DNA of 64,000 nt. It comes from Anaerolineales bacterium. Lineage in GTDB: Bacteria; Chloroflexota; Anaerolineae; Anaerolineales; UBA11858. Shown here piece after piece: positions 46,413-54,506 of the stretch. The stretch is taken from positions 363,556 through 427,555 of the forward strand of contig JANQED010000132.1 of NCBI GenBank assembly GCA_028278545.1. Direction: 5' to 3'. Every line of letters begins with the position of its first letter. Positions within the stretch are counted from its first letter, which is position 1. The notes under the pieces were generated by a model. It saw only the letters and a program-made list of their open reading frames with translations, was not told the DNA's origin and made no database searches. The translations under genes and the position numbers were made by a program.

Positions 46413-47237
46413 CTACGTCCGCCTGGCGATGTAGAAGGTATACACCCCATCTTCGGCAGCGGTCGGCTCATCATAGTGTCGCTGAACCAGCCGCTTGGTC
46501 AGCGTCAAATTCCACCCCGCCGACGAGAGCATCCAGCGACCAGTGAGCAGGTGGACGATCCAGGACGGCAGGCCAAAATAATGCCCCCACTCCAGGGTGC
46601 GCAGGGCCGCCGGGGAGAAATAATGCCACCAGCGCTCGATTTGGAAGCCCGCCCGCGCCAGGCGCTCCCCCCAGACCTCGGGTGGGTCACAGTGATGATG
46701 CCGGGAAATCCGGTTGAAAAAAGCCCGGTAGGCATTCCCTAAGCTAGTCCATCCAATGCGATCAAAAGCACGCCCGAGGGAGAGACCAGACAGGAAGCGG
46801 TAATTGGGCACGCAGAAGATGAACGGCGCACCTGGCCTGAGCACCCTGGCCGTCTCATCCAGGACAGCATCGAGATGGGGAATGTGCTCCAGAACGGAGT
46901 TGCTCACCGCGCAGGCGAAATAGCGGTCGAGGAAAGGCATCCTCGCGCCTTCGGCCTGCACCAGACCCCGATAAGCCCCTCGTCCGCCGGCCTCCCGCAA
47001 AGGCTGCCACCAGGGGTCCAACCCCACATCGATGGCTCGCTCGAAGGCAATCGAGGCAAAATGGCCGTCTCCGCAGCCTAAATCCAGGCTCGGCGATGGC
47101 AGGTCGATGCCCTCATAAAAACGCGCTTCCACAGCCCGCAGCAGGGCACGGAAGTAGGGCAGGTCGCGCAGGTGGGGCCAGAGATAATCTTTGGACGAAT
47201 GGAGATCGGATTTTGGGGTTTGCGAATTCGATACCAT
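46413..47237 (-). CDS. SAM-dependent methyltransferase, class I
   Basis: This is a 274-residue class I methyltransferase. Motif I is SLDLGCGDGHFASIAFE (about residues 50-66), the acidic end of beta 2 is VGLDPWWQPL, motif post-I is FACAVSNSVLEHIPHLDAVLDE (about 106-127), and RVLRPGAPFIFCVPN is motif III. The C-terminal third is longer than the minimal fold and contains aromatic-rich segments. The substrate is unknown; the position beside glycan genes makes a sugar or lipid-linked intermediate plausible. Its start codon faces the toxin-antitoxin promoter in a 59-base divergent gap. Confidence 0.88.
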   Translation of the reverse strand: MVSNSQTPKSDLHSSKDYLWPHLRDLPYFRALLRAVEARFYEGIDLPSPSLDLGCGDGHFASIAFERAIDVGLDPWWQPLREAGGRGAYRGLVQAEGARMPFLDRYFACAVSNSVLEHIPHLDAVLDETARVLRPGAPFIFCVPNYRFLSGLSLGRAFDRIGWTSLGNAYRAFFNRISRHHHCDPPEVWGERLARAGFQIERWWHYFSPAALRTLEWGHYFGLPSWIVHLLTGRWMLSSAGWNLTLTKRLVQRHYDEPTAAEDGVYTFYIARRT

Positions 47238-47245
47238 TTCGATGA

Positions 47246-47274
47246 TATAATGACATCACTTTTTCGAAAGTGAT
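47246..47274 (+). promoter_or_regulatory. Toxin-antitoxin promoter with operator palindrome
   Basis: TATAAT (47246-47251) is followed by the perfect inverted repeat ATCACTTT-TTCG-AAAGTGAT (47255-47274), which would cover the transcription start. Ribbon-helix-helix antitoxins usually bind such sites to repress their own operon. The same repeat lies in front of the divergent methyltransferase gene. Confidence 0.6.
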
Positions 47275-47296
47275 TACACTTTTGAGGAGTTCAGCG

Positions 47297-47572
47297 ATGA
47301 TTCGGACACAAATTCAACTGACGGAAGAGCAGCATAGATTCCTGCGTGAGAAGGCCGCCGAGTACAACGTCTCTATGGCCGAGTTGGTACGCCGGGGCGT
47401 GGATTTGTTAGCCCGGCAGCAGACCCAGCCCAGCCGAGAAGAACTGGGACGCCGGGCGCTGTCCATTGGCGCATATGATGATCTTGAAGGCGCCGTGGAT
47501 GTCTCCATAAACCATGATCAGTACTTAGCTGAAATCTACACTGAAGCTGGTGGCGATGATGATCCTGATTGA
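47297..47572 (+). CDS. Ribbon-helix-helix antitoxin (VapB/CopG-like)
   Basis: This 91-residue protein begins IRTQIQLTEEQHRFLREKAAEYNVS, a beta strand followed by a helix typical of RHH DNA-binding proteins, then MAELVRRGVDLLAR. The acidic C-terminal half (YDDLEGAVDVSINHDQYL) would wrap the toxin. GAGGAG lies seven bases before the ATG at 47297; an upstream ATG at 47270 is less well placed. The gene overlaps the PIN toxin gene by 14 bases, the usual translational coupling. It would neutralise the toxin and repress the operon. Confidence 0.85.
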   Translation: MIRTQIQLTEEQHRFLREKAAEYNVSMAELVRRGVDLLARQQTQPSREELGRRALSIGAYDDLEGAVDVSINHDQYLAEIYTEAGGDDDPD

Positions 47573-47954
47573 TACATCTGCTTTACTCGCCATATTGTCT
47601 CTAGGAGATGCTTTCCATCACAGAGCCAGACATACTTGGCAACGTTTAGTCCAGGAAAACGTCTCCCTGTATCTAAACAATTATGTGCTTGTTGAAACCT
47701 ATGCACTGATACAAAACCGCCTGGGAATGGGCGCTGTGCGCGATTTGCAAGAAAAGATCATTCCCTGGCTTCATATCGAGTGGATCAATGTCCAACGACA
47801 TCAAGAGATCGTCGACTCATTCATCACAGTCAACCGTAGGCAGATTAGCTTGGTGGACTTCGCCAGCTTCGCCACCATGCGCCGCCTGGGGATCAGGACG
47901 GCTTTCACCTTCGATCCTCATTTCGCGGAGCAGGGCTTTGAAGTGATTCCGTAA
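47559..47954 (+). CDS. PIN-domain ribonuclease toxin (VapC-like)
   Basis: This 131-residue PIN-domain protein has the four conserved acidic residues that bind metal in the nuclease site: Asp5 (ILIDTSALLA), Glu46 (VLVETYAL), Asp100 (SLVDFASFATMRR) and Asp119 (FTFDPHFAEQGF). VapC toxins cut tRNA or rRNA and arrest translation. I place the start at the ATG at 47559, the second of two adjacent ATG codons; it overlaps the antitoxin gene. The pair interrupts the glycan region and reads against the flanking genes, which fits a mobile module. Confidence 0.9.
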   Translation: MILIDTSALLAILSLGDAFHHRARHTWQRLVQENVSLYLNNYVLVETYALIQNRLGMGAVRDLQEKIIPWLHIEWINVQRHQEIVDSFITVNRRQISLVDFASFATMRRLGIRTAFTFDPHFAEQGFEVIP

Positions 47955-47973
47955 GACAGGCCGTCAGCCCATC

Positions 47974-49137
47974 CTACCTTAATTCCTCCATCAACTCCCG
48001 GTACAACTCCTCATAGGCTTCCGCATTGGCCTGCGGATCGAATTTGGCGCTGATCTCATCAAGATCGCCCTGATATCGTCCTGGGTCGGCGAAGATCTTC
48101 AACAGCGCCTCAGCCAACGCCCCGGCATCCCCTACCGGTACCACCTCACCCATGCCCGTCATCAGCGGGGGTTGGCGCACGCCCGGCAAATCCGAGGCCA
48201 CACATGGGACGCCGTTGATCATGGCCTCGATCTGCACCAGGCCGAAGGTCTCTGTGGAGTTCAGGCTGGGCACCACCAGCACATCCAGGTTGGGGTAAAA
48301 AACCGCCAACTGGGCGGAATCCAAGTTACCCAAGAACTGCCACCGTCCTCGGGTCTGATAGTGCTGAATCACCGGGAGCAGCCGCTGCAAATAGGCCTCC
48401 TCTCCCATGACATCTTGATATTGCCCGGCATAGAGCACCACCGCCCCGGGGTGTTTTTCCAGCACTTTAGGAAAGGCCTCCAAAAGCACTTCTACCCCCT
48501 TCTCCGATGCAAAGCGCGTCGCCATCCCGATCACCGGACGCTTCTTTTCAGGGTTGTGCACCTCTCTGAAAGCATCGATCTGCGACGCGCTGGCCCGCGG
48601 CAGTTCCACCGGCGGAAGGATCACGCACATTTTGGGGGCAAAGCGCCTCAGATAGGGCGAATGGGCGGCGAAATCTGCCGTGTAAGCGCTGATCCGGTGG
48701 GTGAACACCCCGGCGATGTGGTTCATTAGGTGCACGACCCGGTTTACGAAGCGGTTGAAAAGCCCCGGGGGCAATTTGAGATCACAATGATAGGTGATGA
48801 CCGTCGGTTTGCGCAGCAGACGACCGCGCAGGGCCACGCCAGCGGCATCGAATTGGGGCAAATGCAGATGGATGACGTCATTCTCTAAGGCCAGCTTCCA
48901 AGCCAGGAAACCGAAGGTGGGCATGATCACGCCCTTGCTCACACGGAACAGCACCGGCGCTCGCACTACCCGCACCCCCTCACGGACCTCCGTACGCGGC
49001 AAGCTTTTATCATACTGAGACGTCAGCACAGTGACCTGATGGCCGCGCTTAGCCAGGGTCCTTACCAGGCGTTCAACATAGATGGTCAGTCCGCTGGTGT
49101 GGGGCCGATAGTAAGTCAGCACGGTGAGGATGCGCAT
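47974..49137 (-). CDS. Glycosyltransferase family 4 protein
   Basis: This is a 387-residue GT-B glycosyltransferase. The N-terminal domain begins MRILTVLTYYRPHTSGLTIYVERL, with the glycine-rich loop replaced by THTSGLT-like residues, and has VIHLHLPQFDAAG and TYHCDLKLPPG. The C-terminal donor-binding domain shows RPVIGMATRFASEKGVEVLLEAF (about 208-230), LVVPSLNSTETFGLVQIEAMINGVPCVASDLPG (about 288-320), the EX7E motif being ETFGLVQIE. It would add a nucleotide-activated sugar to a lipid- or glycan-linked acceptor at the inner face of the membrane. It follows the nucleotide-sugar epimerase gene on the same strand. Confidence 0.93.
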   Translation of the reverse strand: MRILTVLTYYRPHTSGLTIYVERLVRTLAKRGHQVTVLTSQYDKSLPRTEVREGVRVVRAPVLFRVSKGVIMPTFGFLAWKLALENDVIHLHLPQFDAAGVALRGRLLRKPTVITYHCDLKLPPGLFNRFVNRVVHLMNHIAGVFTHRISAYTADFAAHSPYLRRFAPKMCVILPPVELPRASASQIDAFREVHNPEKKRPVIGMATRFASEKGVEVLLEAFPKVLEKHPGAVVLYAGQYQDVMGEEAYLQRLLPVIQHYQTRGRWQFLGNLDSAQLAVFYPNLDVLVVPSLNSTETFGLVQIEAMINGVPCVASDLPGVRQPPLMTGMGEVVPVGDAGALAEALLKIFADPGRYQGDLDEISAKFDPQANAEAYEELYRELMEELR

Positions 49138-49163
49138 GGGAAAATCAGGTTGCAGGTGGCAAG

Positions 49164-50204
49164 TTAGGGGCTAGACGGCGAAAAGAGATCGATGTTAGAT
49201 TTGACCCACTCGAACAAGTGGCGAACGCCCTCCTCGACACTCGTCTTCGGCTGCCAACCCAGCAAACGTCCGGCTTTGCGGATGTCAGAGACATAAATGT
49301 GCTGGTCGCCAGGGCGCCAATCGGCGTGCTCTACGGGGATTTTGTGTCCCAGCAGGCTCTCTAACAGCGGGCCGAACTCCCACCAGATCGACATCGTATT
49401 GGCCGGGCCGCCGCCGATGTTGAACGCCTGCCCCGCGGCCTGGTCGATGCGCTCGACGGCCAGATCATACACATCCAGGAGATCATCGATGAACAGAACG
49501 TCCCGAACCTGCTTGCCATCGCCATAGATCGTGATCGGCTTCCCCAGCAGTGCCGCGATCACAAACCAGGCCACCCAGCCCTGATCTTCGATCCCGAATT
49601 GGCGCGGCCCGTAGATGCAGCTTTGACGCAAAACAACGCTCTTGAGACCGTAAATGCGGTGATAGTCGCGCACATACTGATCCCCGGCCCCTTTTGAACA
49701 ACCATATGGGGAGTGGAAGTCCAGCGGCTGCGCTTCGTGGACGCCATTGGGCAGGTCGGCGTATCGGTAGCTAGTGCGCCCCTCCTCGACGCGGGCATCT
49801 TCCATCTCGCCATAGACTTTATTAGTAGAGGCGTATAAGACCACCGGCTGGCGCTCGGAATGGCGAGCGGCCTCGAGGACATTGAACGTCCCCAGGGCAT
49901 TATTCTCGAAATCTTCCCGCGGATGGACAACCGATGTCGTCACCGCCACCTGACCGGCCAGATGCAGGATGACATCAGAATCCTGGGTCGCTAAGATGAG
50001 CTGGTCCATATCACGGATATCGGCGACGACCAGCCTGAAAGAATTCTCGCCGTGGTTGACCCGCAGCCAATCGATATTGCGCTGTGCGCCGGCCCGCGAG
50101 AGGTTGTCGTAGATCGTCACCCGTTCGCCGCGCCCTAACAAACGGTGGACGTAATTCGAACCGATAAAACCGGCCCCTCCGGTAACCAGGTAATGATTGG
50201 ACAT
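49164..50204 (-). CDS. NAD-dependent sugar epimerase/dehydratase, CDP-paratose 2-epimerase-like
   Basis: This is a 346-residue extended short-chain dehydrogenase. The Rossmann motif is TGGAGFIGSNYVHRLL (about residues 8-23), the acidic strand end IYDNLSRAG, and the catalytic pair Tyr167/Lys171 lies in SPYGCSKGAGDQYVRDYHRIYG. That last block, with QSCIYGPRQFGIEDQGWVAWF after it, most closely recalls CDP-paratose/tyvelose 2-epimerases (RfbE) among the nucleotide-sugar enzymes. Substrate is therefore probably a CDP- or related deoxysugar, but related branches cannot be excluded. It sits between the GT4 gene and a flippase-like gene, so it probably supplies a precursor for the local glycan. Confidence 0.88.
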   Translation of the reverse strand: MSNHYLVTGGAGFIGSNYVHRLLGRGERVTIYDNLSRAGAQRNIDWLRVNHGENSFRLVVADIRDMDQLILATQDSDVILHLAGQVAVTTSVVHPREDFENNALGTFNVLEAARHSERQPVVLYASTNKVYGEMEDARVEEGRTSYRYADLPNGVHEAQPLDFHSPYGCSKGAGDQYVRDYHRIYGLKSVVLRQSCIYGPRQFGIEDQGWVAWFVIAALLGKPITIYGDGKQVRDVLFIDDLLDVYDLAVERIDQAAGQAFNIGGGPANTMSIWWEFGPLLESLLGHKIPVEHADWRPGDQHIYVSDIRKAGRLLGWQPKTSVEEGVRHLFEWVKSNIDLFSPSSP

Positions 50205-50216
50205 CGAATTCTCCTA

Positions 50217-50237
50217 AACGGTCAACGGTGAACGTTA
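50217..50237. repeat. Heptamer repeat at the end of the flippase-like gene
   Basis: AACGGTCAACGGTGAACGTT on the plus strand contains CGGTCAA CGGTGAA CGTTAAT, three 7-base units. It supplies the last codons (RINVHR) and stop codon of the flippase-like gene. Confidence 0.55.
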
Positions 50238-51235
50238 ATGCGCTTTAAACTCTGGAAGATTTGACCCAAACTAATCCGACTCACAGCTAAACCGTAAACG
50301 CCAAAAATGCCTGTAATGAGGATATACATCAAATGCAGTGTGATCGCGTTGGCAAAAGCGACCGAGAAGGGGATATCGAACAGTGCCAGGGCGCCCACAA
50401 TGGCCGCTTCGAAAACACCGACATAGCCGGGCGAGGAAGGCAGTGCCACCCCCAGGGCGGAGACCCCTTGCGTGGTCGCGGCATGTAGGAAGCGCGCCTC
50501 AGGATAGAAAGAGCGCAGCACCAGGAATTGAATGGATATCGCCAACACCCAACTGGATGCTAACAAAACCAAAACCTGTAGAAACCGCCCCGGGGAAGTC
50601 AGGACGGCCAGCCCCTCCAGGAAGGATTCCAAACGGTTTTTTCCCAGGCGCAGCACCAGCGGCCAACGCGCCCCGAGCCGCTCGAATTGGGATAAGGCCC
50701 ACGCCCGGTAGCGCGCCAAAAGGTAAAAGACCAGCAATCCTAAGACCACAATCCCCCCCACAAAAAAGGCCACCTGTTGAGAATTCGACGAGATCCAAAC
50801 CAATGGCAATATCCCCAGAATCAGGCCCACTGCGATGATCATGTCAAAGGCGCGTTCGATCAAAATCGTGGGGAAAACACCCCAAAATCCAGGGCCGTCC
50901 CTCCCCAATAAATAGGCGCGCCCCAATTCCCCTAATCGAAACGGCAGGATATTGTTCAACAAATAGCCGATATGCATGGTCAGAAAAACTTTCCAGAAGG
51001 GCAGGGCTTTTTTCAAGATCAGCCACCAGGCAGAGGCGCGCAGCACATAAGATAGGGCGTAAACCGGCAGGGCCAGCAAAAGGTAAACCCATTCCGCCCG
51101 GCGCAGCGCCTCCAGGACATCGTCCCATTCGAAAAGGCGGAATAAAAAGAACAGCAGCAGCAGGCTGATCAGAAGCCCAGGGAGCATTTGCCAGAAAGTA
51201 GATTGAGCCTTTTGCTCTTTGCGCTGTTCAGTCAT
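50222..51235 (-). CDS. Flippase-like membrane protein (lysylphosphatidylglycerol synthase TM/UPF0104 family)
   Basis: This 337-residue protein has about eight membrane helices and the family blocks LPVYALSYVLRASAWWLILKK, GYLLNNILPFRLGELGRAYLLG (about residues 92-113, with the conserved N-x-x-P-F-R-x-G-E) and GVALPSSPGYVGVFEAAIVGAL (about 255-276). Proteins of this family are found next to polyprenyl-linked glycan genes and as the membrane part of MprF; a role in lipid or lipid-glycan flipping is proposed for the family but not proven here. It precedes the sugar epimerase gene by 18 bases. Its last codons are made from a heptamer repeat. Confidence 0.85.
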   Translation of the reverse strand: MTEQRKEQKAQSTFWQMLPGLLISLLLLFFLFRLFEWDDVLEALRRAEWVYLLLALPVYALSYVLRASAWWLILKKALPFWKVFLTMHIGYLLNNILPFRLGELGRAYLLGRDGPGFWGVFPTILIERAFDMIIAVGLILGILPLVWISSNSQQVAFFVGGIVVLGLLVFYLLARYRAWALSQFERLGARWPLVLRLGKNRLESFLEGLAVLTSPGRFLQVLVLLASSWVLAISIQFLVLRSFYPEARFLHAATTQGVSALGVALPSSPGYVGVFEAAIVGALALFDIPFSVAFANAITLHLMYILITGIFGVYGLAVSRISLGQIFQSLKRINVHR

Positions 51236-51416
51236 TTCGCAACCGCGACGCCACCAAGAACGCTTCCGAAAACATCTCTACATTCCCCGCATGCTTCATA
51301 CGTGTTTGTCTTTCTTAATATATGTGATCGATCTAAAATGACAGATGTACTCAAGACCCATAAGCGGGGCGTAGTATACCCGATTTTGCGCGTGGGTGGA
51401 GGGTGGAGAGGGCCTG

Positions 51417-52658
51417 CTAAGCCTGTTGGGGCTCCCGCACGCGCAGGAAGAAGTAAAACATCAATGTCCCAGCGCCCAGGACCGCCAATGCCAGGCCCAC
51501 GCCGAAGGCATCCGCCAGCGCGCCGAGGATAGGGGCGAACACTGCGACCAGGATGGTCGTGAATTGGGCTTCGACAGAAAGGCCAGAGGCCATCACCCGC
51601 TGCGAAATCTGGTCGCTGATATAAGCCACGTTCATCGGTTTTCGCAGGTTTTGCAGCACATAGAACCCCAAGAAAACCAGGATGGAGACGACCACCCTCT
51701 CCCCCCAGGTCGTCAGCCCGGCGATGAAGAGCAGCCCCACGCCGACCAGGAAGGTCATATTGATGGCGCTGGTCAGACTGCCGAAGCGCCCACTGGCCCG
51801 ATCGGAGTGCCGGGAAGCGTAGCTGGTCAGCAAATAAATGAAGAAATAGATCACCCCGACCACCACACCGCTGCGCTTGACATCATCCACAAAGAGTAAG
51901 ATGGGCAGGCCCAAGGCAAAAGTCTCTAGGATGGGTTGTAGATAATCCTTAGTGATCTTGAACAAGGCCGTAAAACTGGCGCTGTTGAGAATACCTCGCA
52001 TGGCCTGCCCATCGCGGAACAGGCCCGTGAAATCGCCGAAGGTCTCCTTGGCCTGACCCCACAAAGTCCCCCTCTGAGTGACAATCTCTCCATCGAGGAA
52101 TTTCGGATACGTCGCCAGGTTGAAGAGATCAAGCAGATACGGGATCGTGGCCGCCAGGAACATTGTTCGATAATTGCCCGTGGAAAAGAGCAGCCCGGCG
52201 GCGATCAACGAATTGAACGCCGAGCCCAGTTGCGAAGCGCCCCGCGTCCGCCCATAATAAGAGACCTTCAAGTCAAGCATGTCTTGGTGCTTCAGATATT
52301 CCAGGATCAACGCCTTATGGGTCCCAGAGCGAAAGGCCTCCCCCAGGCCGAAAAGCACCATCGCCAGGGCATAAATCGAGAAATCGTCAAACTGGTAGAA
52401 GATAAAGAACGAGAGGATATAGGATGTAAAAGCCAGCACCATGGCCCTGCGCCGGCCAAAGGTGTCTGCTAACACGCCGGTGGGGATCTCCATCAGGTTG
52501 TTGGTCAGATCTCGGATCGAATACAACAAGCCGATCTGTAAGAAACTCAGCCCACCGGCGCGGAAAATCAAAATGATGAACGGCTCGAAGAAGCGCAGGT
52601 TCTTGAGAAAGCCGTACGCCGCGAAGCGGTAGAACATGCTGTCTTTCTTGATCATCAC
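51417..52658 (-). CDS. Major facilitator superfamily transporter
   Basis: This is a 413-residue protein with about 12 membrane helices arranged in two halves. Family-type motifs include NLMEIPTGVLADTFGRRRAMVLAF (about residues 53-76, the GxLaDrxGrrr loop between helices 2 and 3) and a central cytoplasmic loop near residues 190-220. YFIYLLTSYASRHSDRASGRFG is the matching loop of the second half. The substrate is unknown; the motif pattern is nearest to drug- or sugar-type MFS exporters, but this is weak. It lies alone, 180 bases downstream of the flippase-like gene's start, on the same strand. Confidence 0.88.
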   Translation of the reverse strand: MMIKKDSMFYRFAAYGFLKNLRFFEPFIILIFRAGGLSFLQIGLLYSIRDLTNNLMEIPTGVLADTFGRRRAMVLAFTSYILSFFIFYQFDDFSIYALAMVLFGLGEAFRSGTHKALILEYLKHQDMLDLKVSYYGRTRGASQLGSAFNSLIAAGLLFSTGNYRTMFLAATIPYLLDLFNLATYPKFLDGEIVTQRGTLWGQAKETFGDFTGLFRDGQAMRGILNSASFTALFKITKDYLQPILETFALGLPILLFVDDVKRSGVVVGVIYFFIYLLTSYASRHSDRASGRFGSLTSAINMTFLVGVGLLFIAGLTTWGERVVVSILVFLGFYVLQNLRKPMNVAYISDQISQRVMASGLSVEAQFTTILVAVFAPILGALADAFGVGLALAVLGAGTLMFYFFLRVREPQQA

Positions 52659-52681
52659 ATATGCTGTGTTACAGAATCACC

Positions 52682-53476
52682 CTAACCTGAACTCACATTC
52701 ACCGACACAACCGTATTCACCCAATCACGCCACTCCTCCGAGGGCGGTCCGCCCACGCCCAGCCAGGCCAGGAACTCCACATTCCCCTTGGGCCCCAAAA
52801 GCGGGGAGCGCACCAACCCCTTGACGGCAAACCCCTGCTCCTGCGCATACGCCAGCACGTCCAACAGCACCCCCCGCTGGATTTCAGGGTCCCGGATGAC
52901 TCCTTTACTGCGCGCCGCCTCTCGCCGGCCAGCTTCAAACTGGGGCTTGATCAGGGCCACGACCTCACCTATACCATCCCAGCCCCGCACCACCGGCAAA
53001 AGCACCTTCAACGAAATAAAGGCCGCGTCGATGGTCACAAAACCCACCGCCTCAGGCAAAGCCTCCACATAACGGGCGTTGGTGCCCTCCATCACCACCA
53101 CGCGGGGATCATTGCGCAGCTTCCAGTGCAAAATCCCCTTGCCGACATCAATAGCATAGACCCGTTTCGCCCCGTGCTGAAGCAGGCAATCGGTAAACCC
53201 GCCCGTAGAGGCCCCCACATCAGCGCACACCCGCCCGTGGACATCCAGATCAAAGGCCTCGAAAGCCGCTTGCAGCTTCACGCCGCCCCGCGAGAGGAAG
53301 CGCTCTCCCGGTTCGAGGGCCAATTGAGCATCCGTTGACACTTTCACACCCGGCTTGGGCACCACCTGCCCATCGGCGCGCACCTGCCCGGCCATCACCA
53401 GCCGTTGGGCCTGAGAACGGCTCTCTGCCAGTCCGCGTTCCACCAGCAGCAGGTCAACGCGCATTTTTTTGGACAT
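52682..53476 (-). CDS. tlyA: TlyA-family rRNA 2'-O-methyltransferase
   Basis: This 264-residue protein joins an S4 RNA-binding domain (about residues 5-62, RVDLLLVERGLAESRSQAQRL) to an FtsJ-like SAM-dependent methyltransferase (about 70-255). Motif I is CADVGASTGGFTDCLLQHGA, followed by YAIDVGKGILHWKL, and the catalytic-type Lys/Asp residues lie in VTIDAAFISLKVLLP and LIKPQFEAGRREA. TlyA methylates cytidines in 16S and 23S rRNA and affects capreomycin sensitivity in some bacteria. I use the ATG at 53476; an extended -10 TGCTACAAT (53483-53490) ends seven bases before it, so transcription may begin at the start codon. An ATG at 53482 is the alternative. Confidence 0.9.
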   Translation of the reverse strand: MSKKMRVDLLLVERGLAESRSQAQRLVMAGQVRADGQVVPKPGVKVSTDAQLALEPGERFLSRGGVKLQAAFEAFDLDVHGRVCADVGASTGGFTDCLLQHGAKRVYAIDVGKGILHWKLRNDPRVVVMEGTNARYVEALPEAVGFVTIDAAFISLKVLLPVVRGWDGIGEVVALIKPQFEAGRREAARSKGVIRDPEIQRGVLLDVLAYAQEQGFAVKGLVRSPLLGPKGNVEFLAWLGVGGPPSEEWRDWVNTVVSVNVSSG

Positions 53477-53482
53477 GGGCAT

Positions 53483-53490
53483 ATTGTAGC
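53483..53490 (-). promoter_or_regulatory. Extended -10 promoter of tlyA, implying a leaderless mRNA
   Basis: The minus strand carries TGCTACAAT immediately before two in-frame ATG codons. A start six or seven bases after the -10 falls on the ATG at 53476. Confidence 0.45.
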
Positions 53491-53622
53491 ATGGCTGCAA
53501 ATGAGCAAGGGCGCATATGAGAAAGGGGGGCAAGGTGCTCTCCGCGCCTTTGCGTCTCTGCGTGAGCCTCCCAGCCCCGATTCCAGATTGACTAATCCCT
53601 CAATCCCTAATATCATTTCCCC

Positions 53623-54492
53623 ATGTTCATCGCCCTCATCAAAACCTTGCGCCCCAAACAATGGGCCAAAAACATCTTTCTCTTCGTTGGCCTGGTCTTC
53701 GACCGAAAACTGACCAACTTCCCGGCCTTCTCGCATATTTTGGCCGGTTTCGTGCTCTTCAGCCTGCTGGCCAGCGTTGTCTACATTATTAACGATATCG
53801 CCGATGTCGCCGCCGACCGCAAGCACCCCAAAAAGCGCTTCCGCCCCATCGCCGCCGGAGACCTTCCCATTCCAGTCGCCTGGGCAGCCGCCGTCATCAT
53901 CCTCGTCATCGTCCTGCCGGCCGCCTACCTGCTCTCTCCAAGTTTCGCCGTCATCGGGATACTGTATCTGGCCCTCAACCTGTCCTACTCCAAGTGGCTG
54001 AAGCATATCGTCCTGCTGGATATCATCGTGCTGGCCTCCTTCTACGTCCTGCGGGTGGCCGCGGGGGTCGCCCTGATCGATGTGGAGCGCTTCTCGCCCT
54101 GGCTGTACATTTTCACCACCTTCCTGGCCCTGCTCATCGGCGCTGGCAAGAGAAGGGCAGAACTGGGCCTGCTCGCGGAAGGCGATAATACCCATCGCCG
54201 CGTATTAGATGGCTATACCCTCCAATTCCTCGATCAGGTCATCACCTCGGCCGCCAGCCTCACCATCATCACCTACAGCCTGTACACCTTTTCGGCCCCC
54301 AACTTGCCGGGGAATCACGCCATGATGCTCACCATCCCCTTTATTATCTACAGCATCTTCCGCTACCAATACCTGATTCAGGTCAAAGACAGCGGCGGCG
54401 CGCCCGAAGACCTGATCCTTTCCGACCGCCCGCTCCAACTCGCCATCGTGCTCTACGGCTTCAGCGTTCTGCTCATCTTCTACATCTTCTAA
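53623..54492 (+). CDS. UbiA-family decaprenyl-phosphate phosphoribosyltransferase-like enzyme
   Basis: This 289-residue integral membrane prenyltransferase has about eight or nine helices and both Asp-rich motifs: YIINDIADVAADRKHPKKRFRPI (about residues 45-67; NDxxDxxxD) and, in the second half, the YSKWLKHIVLLDIIVLASFYVLR block that holds the second motif position. The HPKKRFRPIA stretch is typical of the Rv3806c-type branch, which couples phosphoribosyl pyrophosphate to polyprenyl phosphate, the first step toward decaprenyl-phosphoarabinose in mycobacteria. Other UbiA reactions are possible. It precedes the mevalonate kinase gene by 14 bases on the same strand. Confidence 0.87.
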   Translation: MFIALIKTLRPKQWAKNIFLFVGLVFDRKLTNFPAFSHILAGFVLFSLLASVVYIINDIADVAADRKHPKKRFRPIAAGDLPIPVAWAAAVIILVIVLPAAYLLSPSFAVIGILYLALNLSYSKWLKHIVLLDIIVLASFYVLRVAAGVALIDVERFSPWLYIFTTFLALLIGAGKRRAELGLLAEGDNTHRRVLDGYTLQFLDQVITSAASLTIITYSLYTFSAPNLPGNHAMMLTIPFIIYSIFRYQYLIQVKDSGGAPEDLILSDRPLQLAIVLYGFSVLLIFYIF

Positions 54493-54506
54493 ATTCCTCG
54501 GCCCTC

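Noticed and set aside
53395..54195. 266-codon minus-strand frame over the UbiA gene
   Set aside because: It is very rich in Gly, Asp and Gln and lies opposite a gene with clear motifs; it would also fuse out of frame into tlyA.
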